In this document: piece by piece, positions 18,011 to 26,369 of the stretch
Layout of the letters: every line of letters begins with the position of its first letter
Numbering within the stretch: the first letter of the stretch is position 1
The notes under the pieces: model-generated
The model's database searches: none
Seen by the model: the letters and a program-made list of their open reading frames with translations, nothing else
What the model was told of the DNA's origin: nothing
Source of the DNA: Gimesia benthica
Lineage (GTDB): Bacteria > Planctomycetota > Planctomycetia > Planctomycetales > Planctomycetaceae
Direction: 5' to 3'
Length of the DNA: 64,000 nucleotides
Assembly: GCF_009720525.1 (NCBI RefSeq)
Contig: NZ_CP043930.1
Location: 3,442,501-3,506,500 of the forward strand
Program-made: the position numbers and the translations under genes

Positions 18011-18733
18011 TCAGCAACCCGAAAGATCCACCACCCACGCTTCGGGCACCCGCTCTTCGACAGCGGTCCGCGCCAGGTTGAACCACCGCCCGGCCTGGTT
18101 GAGAATCTGGCTGTCCGCGGAAGCCACGATCTGGTCGGCGGCGCTCAGCACAGGGTCGGGGTCAGGCACGAGGTCGATCTCCCAGTTCCAGCCCCGCTCC
18201 TCACTGAGTTCCCGCAGCATCGTCTTCAGACGACCACTGTTGGAGACCGGCTGATCCAGCAACCAGCGACAACCGGCCACCTGCCACTCCGCCAGCAGTT
18301 CGCCCAGGATCTGAATCGCGGGGATCGTCTCGGCTACCTTACGATAACTGCCATGCATACTGGCCATGTCCCGAAAACAGCCATCGTGGGCCAGTAGAAT
18401 GACCCCGCCCGACAGCGCCGCCTCCAGCGACGTCAACACGTTATACCCGTCAATCCACAGCTCCGCCCCCACAAGGTCCGGCGTCTCGACCTGATGCATC
18501 TGCCGCCGGTTCGCGTCTTCCTCACTACAGGCACAGCGGCCCACCGCCAGCCGTTGTCGCGCGTTCAACGCATAACGATCCCCCACCAGCTTGAGTGCAG
18601 AGACCGACGCATACCCACGGGTCAACAGCCAGTTCAGATCAGAAGTCGCCCGGCACAGATCAGGCTCCGCATCGCGCGCAAACAGCAACCGATCCTGGGG
18701 ATGAGCGCCCCGATGATTCCGCCGGTCAGGCAT
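18011..18733 (-). CDS. DUF434/DUF5616 protein
   Basis: A 240-residue cytosolic protein. The N-terminal third (LCRATSDLNWLLTRGYASVSALKLVGDRYALNARQRLAVGRCACSE) is the DUF434 signature. It is followed by a second domain beginning ELWIDGYNVLTSLEAALSGG, with LAHDGCFRDMASMHGSYR and WLLDQPVSNSGRLKTML, which is the DUF5616 part. The second domain looks PIN/NYN-like: acidic residues occur at strand ends (IDGYN, HDGCFRD, LDQPVSNSG, ADQIVASAD). A nuclease activity is possible but not shown. No signal peptide. Confidence 0.82.
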   Translation of the reverse strand: MPDRRNHRGAHPQDRLLFARDAEPDLCRATSDLNWLLTRGYASVSALKLVGDRYALNARQRLAVGRCACSEEDANRRQMHQVETPDLVGAELWIDGYNVLTSLEAALSGGVILLAHDGCFRDMASMHGSYRKVAETIPAIQILGELLAEWQVAGCRWLLDQPVSNSGRLKTMLRELSEERGWNWEIDLVPDPDPVLSAADQIVASADSQILNQAGRWFNLARTAVEERVPEAWVVDLSGC

Positions 18734-18828
18734 GAACTTTCCTCCTGGCTGCTGTGATGATTAAGATTGACTGTGGTAGATTGCAAGGTGAAAGGTGACT
18801 CTGCAGGAGCTGATAATCAGGAAAAACC

Positions 18829-19203
18829 TCACTCTATCAGACCATCCGCCTGCATCTGTTGGTTTCGGATTTCCGCATCCTGCTCGAAGTACTCCTCCGC
18901 AAAGTAGGTTGGCAGCGGCTCTGGTTCCTCATGCAGACGTAAAATTCCTTCCTCGATCAAGGTGCCCATGATTTCGTGAATCTGCTCCCGCAGCCCCGCC
19001 GGTTCCCCCGCTTCGTACTGGGCAGCCATTTGTATCACAAAGTCATCGACCGTATGTTCGCCATCGGCAGACATGAATACCACCGCATACCAGGGTTCCA
19101 TCGTGATCATCCGCGGCGCATGCTCACTGAAGCTGTCGTGTACCACCAGTTGCCCCTCCATCGTATGCCAGCACGCCTTACGGGAAAAATACTTCTCATC
19201 CAT
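18829..19203 (-). CDS. PqqD-like small protein
   Basis: A 124-residue protein whose core (HAPRMITMEPWYAVVFMSADGEHTVDDFVIQMAAQYEA, then LREQIHEIMGTLIEEGILRLHEE) has the order of a PqqD/RiPP recognition element. It shows strands, the DGxxTVDD turn, a helix, then a long helix and LxxxGIL. Typical PqqD proteins are about 90 residues; this one has an extra N-terminal segment containing KACWHTM and a Glu-rich tail. No radical-SAM gene is next to it, so it may be a standalone recognition domain, a regulator, or a coincidental winged-helix match. Confidence 0.6.
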   Translation of the reverse strand: MDEKYFSRKACWHTMEGQLVVHDSFSEHAPRMITMEPWYAVVFMSADGEHTVDDFVIQMAAQYEAGEPAGLREQIHEIMGTLIEEGILRLHEEPEPLPTYFAEEYFEQDAEIRNQQMQADGLIE

Positions 19204-19366
19204 GGTCGACCTCGTTTCAGTCTGGAATCAAATCGGCTTTAAAGGAGACGCATAGAACACACGCAACCACATAGTGTATTTACGTTTATTTTTCGTCGCT
19301 TTTCAAGTAAGTACCTGCGTTTCCTCGCGAAAGCACCTCGGCCCACCGCCACCCCACTGGTTCGTC

Positions 19367-19396
19367 TTGACAGATTTCGGGGTCACGAGTTAGAGT
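19367..19396 (+). promoter_or_regulatory. Possible promoter of the secretin-like gene
   Basis: TTGACA (19367-19372) and, 18 bases on, TAGAGT (19391-19396). It is about 160 bases before ATG 19556. Consensus -35, imperfect -10. Nothing else stands out between 19204 and 19555. Confidence 0.35.
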
Positions 19397-19555
19397 GCCG
19401 CGAATCTGGTAGTAGACAATTGTCAGCAAACGCAACTGCCCACCCCGGCTGACAGCGCCCCATGCGGGCCCCGAAATTGTCGCCGCATCGAGCAGATGAG
19501 GAACGGAATCAATCGCCTCGCCCCGGGGCCGCGCTCTCGCGAAAGGAATCGAACC

Positions 19556-20890
19556 ATGCGATATCAATTAACGCTGCCCCTGCTGACACTCCTGTTAATC
19601 CAAGGCTTTGTCCTCGCCGACGATCCTGCAGAGCAGCCGCAGGACAAGCCGATCAAACAGGCATCCTTCGCGGCACCGCCACAGGCTTTGAATCCACCAG
19701 CGAATGCCACTCCCTCCGAATTAACGATCCGGAAGGCACTCAAAAAGTCCGTTACACTGAAGGCCGAAAAGAAACCGCTGGCCGACGTGCTGCTTACGCT
19801 CTCCCGGGATCTCGGCATTAACGTTTTCGTCGATACTCGGGGCCTGAACGAAGTCGGCATAACCCCTGAGAATCTCATCACCATCGAAGTCGAAGGCATC
19901 CAGTTAAAGAGTGTGCTCAACCTGATGCTGTTGCCACTGGATCTCGCGTATACCGTCAAAGATGAAGTTCTCGTCGTTACCAGTAAGACGCGGGCCCAGG
20001 GTGAGCGCACCACACGCACCTATCCCGTCGCCGATTTAGTGATCCCCATTCCCATGACCGGTCCGGTTTCCGCTGATGAACCAATTCCGGTCGTCAACAG
20101 AAACTCGGTCGACTTCAACTCGCTGATCGAAGTCATTGAAGCCTCGGTGCAACCTGTCGATTGGGAGCGACTCGGTGGCACAGGTTCGATTCGCGCGTTT
20201 GATCCCACGATGTGCCTCGTCATCCGGCAGTCGAAAGAGGCGCACCAGGAAATCGAAACCTTACTCACAGAACTCCGCCGGCAGCGGGATTTTCACGTTT
20301 CCGTAGAAACCCGCATCCTGGAAAACCTGCCGGACAAAGCCTGGGAACGTCTGGGCTTCGATCTGGATGCCAACAGTCTGATGGCCCGCACTCAGCAGAA
20401 CAAAGGTCCGCTGGGGGGAGTCCTGCTCAACGACGAAGAGGTCAAGTCGCTCCTGGAAGCAGCACAAAACCACAGCCGGACCAATCTGATCCAGCCGCCT
20501 GAAGTTGCGTTGTTAAACGGCTACACCGCCCATGTGACAGAGTATACGGCGGGAGGTAAGCCGCACCCGTTGCTGCGTCCCTTCTATCTGCAGCCGGTCA
20601 TTTCCGCAGATCGTCGTGAAGTCCGCCTTAACCTGCGGGTCAGCGATCCACAGTCCGAGCCTCAGCAACTGCAGACCTATGTCACGACCGTCCCCGATGG
20701 CAAAGCCGTCCTCATCGAACTCGTCGCGCAGAAGACCAACCAGACAGGAGTCCCCGTTTCAGACAAAGTGGCCGACGCGAAAGTCTTCAAGAAGACCACC
20801 GCCGATCAGACGCGCACCTTCCTGCTGCTCCGCCCGAAAATCATCGTTCAGCAAGAAGAGGAAGAACCGGTCTCACCTCCCGCGGAATAA
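19556..20890 (+). CDS. Secreted STN/secretin-like protein
   Basis: A 444-residue protein from ATG 19556 (GAAAGGAA ribosome site), with a signal peptide ending at VLA-DDP. Residues about 70-150 match an STN/secretin N0-type domain: KPLADVLLTLSRDLGINVFVD followed by ITIEVEGIQLKSVLNLMLLPLDLAYTVKDEVLVVTS. A central segment (LIEVIEASVQPVDWERLGGTGSI, then IRQSKEAHQEIETLLTELRRQ) resembles the N1/NolW-type fold. The end (HVSVETRILEN, PPEVALLNG, TYVTTVPDGKAVLIEL) resembles the start of a secretin core but lacks the full barrel. It is too short to be a complete GspD, so a secretin-derived periplasmic protein is likely. Its 3' end overlaps the convergent M56 gene by 18 bases. Confidence 0.78.
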   Translation: MRYQLTLPLLTLLLIQGFVLADDPAEQPQDKPIKQASFAAPPQALNPPANATPSELTIRKALKKSVTLKAEKKPLADVLLTLSRDLGINVFVDTRGLNEVGITPENLITIEVEGIQLKSVLNLMLLPLDLAYTVKDEVLVVTSKTRAQGERTTRTYPVADLVIPIPMTGPVSADEPIPVVNRNSVDFNSLIEVIEASVQPVDWERLGGTGSIRAFDPTMCLVIRQSKEAHQEIETLLTELRRQRDFHVSVETRILENLPDKAWERLGFDLDANSLMARTQQNKGPLGGVLLNDEEVKSLLEAAQNHSRTNLIQPPEVALLNGYTAHVTEYTAGGKPHPLLRPFYLQPVISADRREVRLNLRVSDPQSEPQQLQTYVTTVPDGKAVLIELVAQKTNQTGVPVSDKVADAKVFKKTTADQTRTFLLLRPKIIVQQEEEEPVSPPAE

Positions 20891-23800
20891 ATTCGCTCCC
20901 GTCACCAGCCGATTGAGTCCAAACCGACGTCCTTTCCGGAAGGCAACCGGGTTCAACTCATTGTCCCCGGTCGAAACACCGCCCGACTTCAGACTGTCGT
21001 CCTGGACTTCGATCCCCACATACAGAATCCCCGGCGTTCCTTCACGCGTGATGTAGAAGAATGTGACGGTATCCAGCGGTCTGGCTTGGTTGGTCTCCGG
21101 ATCGAAGCTCACCAGCAGATCCTGTTTGTTGGCCCGCCCTTCCGCCTGCAGTGCGTCGATGGAAGTCTGGCTCAAGGATTCTTTCCACCGCGACTTGGGT
21201 AACTCCCACGTGCGAAGACCGATGGGCCGCAGAACAAACTGAGTCTGCCCCTCTTCTCCCTTGATTTCGTCCCCCAGCATATCGTAACCCTGCCCGGCCG
21301 CCCATTCCTGGATTTCCTTAAACCGGTCCTCTGAAATTTCTTTCTCCCTCCAGCGCTCGGGAAGTGGCGCAGCCCGACCCGTATCGAGATCATAAAACAC
21401 GAGCCCCTCCGGTGCGCTACGAATCGACTGCAGCACCCAGCCGCTCGTGCCACTCTTCGTCTTCAACAGCGCAGAGGACGGAATGGAATCAGTCGCTGCC
21501 GGAGCAGACAACGGCGGCAGGTTCACTTGATAAAATGCGGGGTCATCGGTGAGTTCCCGTCCGTGATTCTCCCACCACTCTGCCCAACGTGCGGCAACCT
21601 GGTGGAACAGAGCCGCCTTGGCCTGTTTCTGACTGGGGAAATCGTACTCATTCAGAAAAATGTGATACAGCTGCTGGTCACCAAAATTCTGACCGGTCAG
21701 CGACTCCAGGGCACCAAAGATTTCGCGGACAGGCCGACCAAATCCATACTCATTGTCTCTGTGTTTCGGCTGCAGGTCATGCTGTTGCATGAATTTGAGA
21801 GGTGCGACATCGGTTCCCCGAATCCGCAATCCCATGTCGGAACTGGGGCGAATTAACGTTTTGGGAATTCCCCGGATCAGGCCGGGAACCGCGCGTTTGT
21901 CGCCAATCCCACGCAAGATAAAACCGAGACAGCGGAGCATCATATCATCCGATGTCTGATCCAGTTCCGCGACCAGTTCCGGCACCACCTCAGGTCCCAG
22001 GGCTGCGATCTTCCACAGCTGATTGGCCCACTCATCACTGAACCGGTCCGACCCTGAGTTCATCTCCTTAAGTTCCGCCAGTAGTTTTCCAACAGATTCT
22101 TTGGGAGGCAACGCTGCCTTTTTCTCCTCGGTTTCAGCAGGTGGGGACTGTTTTCGATTATCAAACATCGCGGCGCTCATTAACTTCTGCCGTAACATCA
22201 GGTCCGGGTCAGGAACAAGTGGCTTCTCCGCCAGCTCACCGATGACAATATCACGGTGCACGGTCTGACCATCGCCGACTTTCAGATAACCCGGGGTAGA
22301 GCTCCCGTTCATCAGGTAAATGTAGTTACGTCCCGGCGCCACGTGCAGACGATAGGTTCCATCGGCCTGCACTCTGGTGCTAGTGACTGCGGCCCCGGTC
22401 ATCGGTCGCGCCGGACCGTGATGGGCCACTTGCATCTTCCGTTTGTCACCATCAATGGGTTGGTCCGTCGCCGGATCTATCACTTTCCCGGTCACATAGC
22501 CACCCCGGGCCATCGGGATATCCCGCCCCGTCTGCCGCTGTCCCTCCGTCACTTTCAGGGCTTTGATCGCCAGGGGCATCCGCTCCGGTGCGACGGCCCA
22601 GATATTGTAATAATCGTTCGTCATGCGGAGTTTGTAGTTTCCGTTGGCATCCGTCCTGGTTGTGAAACCACCATGCCGGGCGATCCCTTGCGCATGAACC
22701 TCAACATCGGCCAGCGGTTCTCCCGTCACCAGATCAACCACCTGCCCTTCCACAATCGCCGGGGGATGCAATGTAACATCAACAGTTTGTGGAAGCTGTG
22801 AATACGAGCCGATCGTGATCGGATAATCTGCGTGATGTACCCGGAACAAGCATCGCGAAGCCGTGTACCCTTTTTTACTCGACGGGGACTTTGTGTTCGA
22901 CTTATCTGAATTCCAGGCATTCAGGTCCTTAATGGTGTACCGCCCCTGGCTGTCGGTTTTGGCCATCAGGAATCCCGGTATCGGATACTGATCTGGCTGC
23001 AGGGTGACCACCGCATCAGCAACCGGGTTTCCGTTCTCATCGGTAATCGTACCGCTCAAGGCAGCCGTGTCTGATTTCATACGCAGAGATATTTTAGATC
23101 GGCGGTACTCTGGCCACATCGACCACATCGCCGAAGTAAAACCAGCCTTGGTGGCAACCATGGTCAGGCGGCCCCCTCACCAGGCAGCTGCACATCTTTA
23201 AATGTAAAGTGACCATTGTCGTCAATGGTTGTCTTCCCCTGGAAGACAGGCTTGGTATGCCTTTCGGGATAACGATAAAGCTTCACTGTCGCCCCCGGTT
23301 CGCCGGTTCCGGAGAGCGTCTCTTTGACGCCCTGAGCCTGCTTACTCTCCTGGACCTGTACTGCCTGTGGCTGGTCTTCAGCCTCCGTCGGCTGTTCCTG
23401 GGCGCGACTGATGCGCACCACTCCCAGGAGAACCACCATCGCGACTGCCGTCGTCAGCATGCTGCCCGCCTGCCAGCGGTTCAATCCCCTGCTGGCCCGG
23501 TTGCGACTCACGGCTTCAATTCGTTTGCGCACCTGTGATCGACGGGCCATCGCCAGGGCACTGCTCCTGTTTCGCTCTGCCACGCGTAACGCCAGCCCCG
23601 CCAGCAGACGCCCATACAATTTGTCATCCCCCAGATAGCCGGCGGCTTTTAAATCACATAGTTCATCGCAGGCGTCCGCATGCACGACGCGGGTTCTCCA
23701 CATCAGCGGATGGAACCAGAGCAGAATCTGTAACAGCGTGAAAAGATGATGCCAGCGCAGGTCATTCCCCCGGCAGTGGGCGATCTCATGTGCCAAAGAC

Positions 23801-24570
23801 GCCTGTAATTCCTGGCGTTCCGCAGCAGCGCATTGTTGCACCGGTATCAACACACCAGGTCGCCATGCCCCTACGATAAAGGGCGTCGGCACTTCCCCAC
23901 TGCAACGGACATCAATCGATTTCAGATATCCCAGTTGCGCAGCAATCGCCTCAGCCTGATCCTGAATTGCGGCAGGCACCGGTATCGCACGTCGATAGAG
24001 TGCCACGAGTCTGAGCACGCCGCCCAACCAGCTCAATGTGAGCAGCGCCACACCGAGGCCCCAGATAACGCAGGCATAACCCGACAAACCAGTGGGAAAC
24101 CAACTTGCTGTCCATGCCGTCTCCTGCGTCCCCGCATTCTCAAGAATAGATGCCTGCGTGGCGGCGGTGTCCTCGAGCGGCGGCCGTTCATTCAGCGGTA
24201 TTAATCCTCTGTCAGAGAGTTCAACCTCCCGGGATAAGGGACCACTCAAAGGCACAGTCAACTCTATGGCAGCAGACGTTTCATTCAGATCCGGAGGTTC
24301 GACGACCTCATCCACTTCCACAACAGGGGATGCGGCAGGCAGCAGTGCCAGTTGCAGTCGGTAGGGAAGCAGACTCAAGACCGTCACGAAGATTAGACTG
24401 ACCGCCATCATCCGCCAGAGTAAAATTCGCAGCCGGGGATTCCAGCGGCTGCAGGCACAGTGACAGAGCCAGGCCACCATCAGAATCAGCGTCAATCGAA
24501 TCAGAATCAGCAGGGCACTATTTGATAAATCTTCACTGCTGCCCATCAACCAGTTCAAGGTGGATGACAT
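20873..24570 (-). CDS. M56 (BlaR1-like) metallopeptidase with regulatory-like repeats; interrupted by a frameshift
   Basis: The protein starts at ATG 24570 (GGAGGCGAAG ribosome site) and should be about 1232 residues. A missing base in a C5 run (23172-23176) ends the first frame at 23164; the second frame continues from before 23161 to 20873. Restoring one base gives LPGEGGRLTMVATKAGF, a normal beta-sandwich sequence. Domains: four spans with a BlaR1-type zinc protease (AHEIAHCRGNDLRWHH near 258), a last span near 375, then several carboxypeptidase-regulatory-like domains (SGTITDENGNPVADAVV, VEGQVVDLVTGEPLADVEV, VTGKVIDPATDQPIDG), and a C-terminal region with HEAT-like and unknown parts. BlaR1 proteins sense an external ligand and cleave the BlaI repressor. 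It follows its blaI partner in an operon. Confidence 0.85.
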
Positions 24571-24584
24571 CTTCGCCTCCCGAA

Positions 24585-24947
24585 TCATTTTTGCTGGGGA
24601 TCATCTGCCAGCCGTTTGAGTTCCAGTAACTCGTCCTGGCTCAGCTTCTCTGCGCGAATCAGATCTAGAATGAGTTTCCTGGCGGAACCTTCGCAGTAAG
24701 CATCGACAATCTGACGAATCGTCGAACGAAACGCCGCCTTGCGACGCGTGATCGCCTTATAATAGTAAGCCTTACCGACCTTGCGTCGTGAGATGTGCCC
24801 CTTCTCGACGAGGATCGCAAGGTAGGAACGCAGCGCCGGATTTTTAATCGGCTCCGGAAAAAGTTCCTGCAACTCACTTGGCTTCAGCTCACCCTGCTCC
24901 CACAGGATCTGCATCACAGCAAGTTCGCCTGGTGTAAAACGCGACAT
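24585..24947 (-). CDS. BlaI/MecI/CopY-family repressor (first system)
   Basis: A 120-residue winged-helix protein starting at ATG 24947 (GGAGGAAG ribosome site; an in-frame ATG 36 bases earlier lies inside the operator). MSRFTPGELAVMQILWEQGELKPSELQ opens the domain, then ALRSYLAILVEKGHISRRKVGKAYYYKAI gives the wing. The C-terminus (DLIRAEKLSQDELLELKRLADD) is the dimerisation helix. The family represses its own operon until cleaved by the partner M56 protease. The stop codon overlaps an upstream ATG of the M56 frame. The matching operator is at 24964-24985. Confidence 0.9.
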   Translation of the reverse strand: MSRFTPGELAVMQILWEQGELKPSELQELFPEPIKNPALRSYLAILVEKGHISRRKVGKAYYYKAITRRKAAFRSTIRQIVDAYCEGSARKLILDLIRAEKLSQDELLELKRLADDPQQK

Positions 24948-24963
24948 CGGACTTCCTCCTCTA

Positions 24964-24999
24964 ATGTGCAGATAATACTGCACATTGATCAGACTGCAA
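24964..24999 (-). promoter_or_regulatory. BlaI operator and promoter of the first BlaI-M56 operon
   Basis: An eight-base perfect inverted repeat ATGTGCAG-N6-CTGCACAT (24964-24971 and 24978-24985) frames the -10 TATTAT on the minus strand (24972-24977). TTGCAG (24994-24999), 16 bases away, is the -35. A repressor on this dyad would block its own promoter, as in BlaI/MecI systems. Confidence 0.8.
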
Positions 25000-25092
25000 G
25001 CTTTTTTTCTAGAGAATACTGAGGCAGGCCTTCAACCTGGACGTAAAGGATGCAGCATTCCCGCTTTCCACTCGTTCAGAAAAACCACGATC

Positions 25093-25698
25093 TCAACCAG
25101 TTGCGGGCCCCGTATCATCGGCTCGCATAAACTCCAGCAGTTCTCCCCTCGACAGTACGTAGTCGTCCGACACGGACTGACCATTGACCAGGGTAACGAG
25201 CGGACCGGCGATCAACTCATCATCCTCCAGCATGTTCCTGACAAATCCCACCGTCTTGCCCACGAGATCATCGGCGTAACGCTGATAGCTGCCACTCGGG
25301 ATCAGAACTTTCACCGCCGATCGTTCGGTCGCATAGTGATGAGGATGCGGGGCGTGCTCTTCCTGCACCTGGGTCTGGTGACAATACCGGCAGCGATAGA
25401 TGACATTGAAATGGTCGAACGGGAACTTGGCATTCCCATGTAGAAAGACGCGATTGTATTCCTGCAGCGCCCGCCACTTGCCACACTCTCTGCAGCGACG
25501 ACCGGCCAGTGACCGGGGGCCACGTACGCCGATGTTGAGTAGCACTCCTACCAGCATGATAAGTGAGATGATCAAGAGAGGCACCGCCACAACCAGGGCA
25601 ACCACAATCCAGCGAACGAAAGGGAACAGCACGCAACCGGCAATCACTGCCAGCACGCCAATCGCAGTCAGCACAAGATTCAGCCTGTCTCTGTTCAT
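25093..25698 (-). CDS. Membrane protein with a zinc-ribbon-like segment
   Basis: A 201-residue protein. Starting at ATG 25698 it has two close spans (LVLTAIGVLAVIAGCVLF and WIVVALVVAVPLLIISLIMLVGVLL). A soluble part with CRECGKW and CRYCHQ follows, the two knuckles of a zinc ribbon, separated by about 35 residues. A His-rich turn (EEHAPHPHHYATE) and a C-terminal domain (AGPLVTLVNGQSVSDDYVLSRGELLEFM) complete it. An earlier in-frame ATG at 25734 would add 12 residues. Unknown family. It lies between the two divergent BlaI-M56 systems, with no sign of belonging to either. Confidence 0.65.
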   Translation of the reverse strand: MNRDRLNLVLTAIGVLAVIAGCVLFPFVRWIVVALVVAVPLLIISLIMLVGVLLNIGVRGPRSLAGRRCRECGKWRALQEYNRVFLHGNAKFPFDHFNVIYRCRYCHQTQVQEEHAPHPHHYATERSAVKVLIPSGSYQRYADDLVGKTVGFVRNMLEDDELIAGPLVTLVNGQSVSDDYVLSRGELLEFMRADDTGPATG

Positions 25699-25905
25699 CG
25701 CCGGGAAATCCGCGTCTACTGGATGAGGAAACAAACTGAAATCTTACCACGCCCGGGAGCGGAATCAATCAGCGTGTACGCTGCCAAACAACTATCAACG
25801 TGACCGACTTCCCCTCCCTTCTGCCCTCACATCCACTCCTGATGTACGTGAGACAACCGGTTGAAAAGCCCCATAGAAAAAATCATTCAACCGGCAATTT
25901 TCTGC

Positions 25906-25943
25906 TTGACCTCTCATCTACAATTTGTAGTATTACACTTGTA
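25906..25943 (+). promoter_or_regulatory. BlaI-type operator and promoter of the second BlaI-M56 operon
   Basis: TTGACC (25906-25911), 16 bases, TAGTAT (25928-25933). Two TACA/TGTA dyads overlap the -10: TACA-ATT-TGTA (25919-25929) and TACA-CT-TGTA (25934-25943). TACA/TGTA half-sites are the known core of MecI/BlaI boxes. Different in sequence from the first system's operator, so the two repressors are probably insulated from each other. Confidence 0.75.
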
Positions 25944-25976
25944 GATTTTGTGGTAGACCTGATTGAGGAGCATTCC

Positions 25977-26369
25977 GTGAAACTGGGTGGACGGCAATTA
26001 GCCATTATGCGTGTGTTGTGGGATCGTGGCGAAGCCACGGTCATGGACGTTCAGGAATCACTGGATCTGGAACGGCCGCTGGCCTATTCCACCGTGGCGA
26101 CAGTACTCTCTCGGATGGAACAGAAAGGGCTGGTCAGGCATCGGGCCCAGGGGCGCGTGTTCTACTATCAGCCGGCAATCACCGAAGATGGCATCGGCAC
26201 TTCGCTCGTCGATGAACTCGTCGATCGCATCTTTGGTGGCAGTCCCTCTGCACTGGTCAGCCATCTGCTGGAAAGCGATCAGGTCGATCCCGATGAACTC
26301 GACCGCATTAAACGGCTGGTCTCTCAACATGAGCAAGCGAGACCCAAAAAGAAAGGGGATCGCTCATGA
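25977..26369 (+). CDS. BlaI/MecI/CopY-family repressor (second system)
   Basis: A 130-residue winged-helix repressor starting at GTG 25977 with a GAGGAG ribosome site; upstream in-frame codons run through the promoter, so an earlier start is unlikely. KLGGRQLAIMRVLWDRGEATVMDVQ opens the DNA-binding domain and AYSTVATVLSRMEQKGLVRHRAQGRVFYYQPA completes it. The C-terminal part (ALVSHLLESDQVDPDELDRIKRLV) is the dimer helix. The stop codon overlaps the ATG of the M56 gene (ATGA), so the two are translationally coupled. Confidence 0.92.
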   Translation: MKLGGRQLAIMRVLWDRGEATVMDVQESLDLERPLAYSTVATVLSRMEQKGLVRHRAQGRVFYYQPAITEDGIGTSLVDELVDRIFGGSPSALVSHLLESDQVDPDELDRIKRLVSQHEQARPKKKGDRS

